Under the pieces are notes generated by a model. It made no database searches. It saw nothing but the letters and a program-made list of their open reading frames with translations, and was not told where the DNA came from. 6,303 nucleotides of DNA, taken from NCBI GenBank assembly GCA_964343305.1, contig CAYFJO010000581.1:1-6303 (forward strand), written 5' to 3'. Source of the stretch: CAYFJO01 sp964343305 (GTDB taxonomy: Bacteria; Planctomycetota; Planctomycetia; Pirellulales; Pirellulaceae). The position numbers and the translations under genes were made by a program. Shown one piece after another: positions 4,897-6,303 of the stretch. The number at the start of each line of letters is the position of its first letter. The stretch's first letter is position 1.

Positions 4897-6294
4897 CTAT
4901 CCGCCATCGCGGTCGCTTGATACTGCGTCGTCGGAGTCCTCGCCATAAAATATCCTGAAGCGATATACACGCCAAATTGCACTTCCTGATAATGTTGCGC
5001 CGGCCTCAATCTTGTCACCTTGGGATGCTGAAGTCCTCAAGGACAGGTCGCCGGTATCGACAACTACATCCGAAGGGTCGTAGGCTTTGAATGATAATTT
5101 GTGTTCGTATTTGGGTAGGGCCTGTTTTGCCATCACCGTTATAGGAAATGAAAGATAGTTGCCAAAGATTGTTCCTCCTGGCTCTGGATAGCCGCATTGT
5201 GCCTCGATGACGTAGGCACTGGCAGAATCATCCACGTCAACTGACGGCGGAGTGACTTCCGAAAAAATCTTTGCAACCATCCGGAAACCGTCTTGTGCCG
5301 ACTCCCGTCTAATTTCGTCAGATAAATCGTCTAACTTTTTTACACCGTGCTTTTTCAACAACGCCTCAACGAATGACTCGTGAGAAGACGCGAGATGCGA
5401 TTTCAGATGGGCGTAAATTGGGGCCGTGACGACTGTACCAGGCGGGATCAGACTCCACACAACCCATGCGAGCAAGATGGAGGCAACGACGGAGATGGCT
5501 CTATTCAGAGTATAGAATCGCGCTGCATAGCTTCCAAACAGTGCTCCGAACACAGCACCACACAAAACACCAACAACAGCACCCATTGTTGCCGTCACTG
5601 CATTCCACAACCAACGCTCTGAGCCTTCCAGGGACCAAAACTCTTCCTCAGCACCGGGAATAGTCATCGAAATGGTCGGACCCGCCACTGCTCCGAAGAC
5701 AATTCCAACAGCTATAAAAAACAACAACCTCCGCGATCTGCTGGCACTCACTGTTGATGGCGTCCCAGTCGATTGCGCACTCCCGAATCCTAGAATCGGC
5801 CAAAAGATGAAGCCCAAGAACGCCAACCCCAGTCCGAATCCCGTTCCCTTACCGAACCTGTGGGCAATTCCTATGAAGACAATGACCAAAGTAATAATGT
5901 TGACGATGGGAATTAACAGAAGCAAGACCCACCATCCAGATTTTCCGGCGATGCGACACATGACGACGTAATTGTAAACTGGGACGATACAGGCCCAGCT
6001 AGGTTCGCCAGCCTTTGAAAACACCTTCCCAACTCCGACGAGAAACAAGATGATTGCCGTAAAGACGATCCAAACACTAATGATCGGTCCGGTTGCGCCA
6101 TCCCATCGTATCGCGCCATTTGGACTGAGCATGATCCCAGCCAGGAGTCCCATCACGCAAATTACGGGCGAACCAAAAACAATACTGCGTTCAGCAACCT
6201 TGTCAGCTTGGCTCTCGGTGAGATTGGGAAGTCGTGATCGGACGAATTCAGTGACGCTGCGGAGTGGGTCGAACTGATTCTCAAATCCTGCCAT
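4897..6294 (-). CDS. Polytopic membrane protein with DUF5684 core
   Basis: A 465-residue membrane protein. After a 37-residue hydrophilic N-terminus I count seven likely helices: about 38-58, 69-90, 120-143, 152-172, 188-210, 234-256 and 264-286. Residues about 70-172 match the DUF5684 pattern: GKVFSKAGEPSWACIVPVYN, then RIAGKSGWWVLLLLIPIVNII, then RFGKGTGFGLGLAFLGFIFWPILGFG. This domain also occurs fused to signal peptidase I in some bacteria, but no peptidase catalytic segment is visible here. Basic residues fall mainly in the predicted inner loops (SRSRR at 185-189, R/N-rich 255-265) and an acidic loop (about 215-226) lies outside, which puts the C-terminal domain (about 287-465) on the extracytoplasmic side. 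Helices 5 and 6 are Gly/Ala-rich. The ATG at 6294 has only 9 visible upstream bases with no stop codon and no clear ribosome site, so the true start could lie beyond the window. It is the upstream member of a likely two-gene operon. The role is unknown. Confidence 0.82.
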   Translation of the reverse strand: MAGFENQFDPLRSVTEFVRSRLPNLTESQADKVAERSIVFGSPVICVMGLLAGIMLSPNGAIRWDGATGPIISVWIVFTAIILFLVGVGKVFSKAGEPSWACIVPVYNYVVMCRIAGKSGWWVLLLLIPIVNIITLVIVFIGIAHRFGKGTGFGLGLAFLGFIFWPILGFGSAQSTGTPSTVSASRSRRLLFFIAVGIVFGAVAGPTISMTIPGAEEEFWSLEGSERWLWNAVTATMGAVVGVLCGAVFGALFGSYAARFYTLNRAISVVASILLAWVVWSLIPPGTVVTAPIYAHLKSHLASSHESFVEALLKKHGVKKLDDLSDEIRRESAQDGFRMVAKIFSEVTPPSVDVDDSASAYVIEAQCGYPEPGGTIFGNYLSFPITVMAKQALPKYEHKLSFKAYDPSDVVVDTGDLSLRTSASQGDKIEAGATLSGSAIWRVYRFRIFYGEDSDDAVSSDRDGG

Positions 6295-6303
6295 TACTTG
6301 CGG

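Noticed and set aside
4897..6294. Signal peptidase I, suggested by the DUF5684 domain
   Set aside because: DUF5684 can precede signal peptidase domains, but the C-terminal part here shows no serine/lysine catalytic segments of that enzyme.

Overview
The window holds five protein-coding genes in two convergent blocks. GC content looks moderate (about 50-55% by eye). The combination of a TPR protein, an ARPP-1-type protein, a DUF5684 membrane protein and a very large coiled-coil/MORN-type membrane protein suggests an environmental bacterium. Planctomycetota (Pirellulales-like) is my best guess, with low to moderate confidence. There is no rRNA, tRNA or universal marker gene to settle it, and I saw no CRISPR array, insertion sequence end or recognisable non-coding RNA.

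Left block, plus strand: a small three-repeat TPR protein (80-496); a stand-alone small serine recombinase of the resolvase/invertase type with intact catalytic motifs (631-1212); then, after a 256-base structured gap, an ARPP-1 family protein (1469-2377) whose real start appears to be a GTG immediately behind a strong Shine-Dalgarno. Two perfect T-rich/A-rich hairpins with 3-base loops lie in front of the TPR gene and the ARPP-1 gene. A separate 33-base dyad lies just behind the recombinase gene.

Right block, minus strand, read from the right edge: a polytopic membrane protein with a DUF5684 core and a probably extracytoplasmic C-terminal domain (6294-4897). After 57 bases comes a 795-residue protein (4839-2452) with a long cytoplasmic coiled coil, one transmembrane helix, and an extracytoplasmic set of about seven MORN_2/YwqK-type repeats. 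These two look like an operon and may form one envelope complex, since topology predictions place both C-terminal domains on the same outer face of the membrane.

The two blocks converge in a 74-base gap (2378-2451) that contains short direct repeats and small alternative hairpins but no classical U-tailed terminator. No gap exceeds 300 bases. The recombinase suggests an accessory or rearranging region, but no complete mobile element can be delimited here. The most interesting candidates are the two-gene membrane system on the right and the structured DNA around the recombinase.
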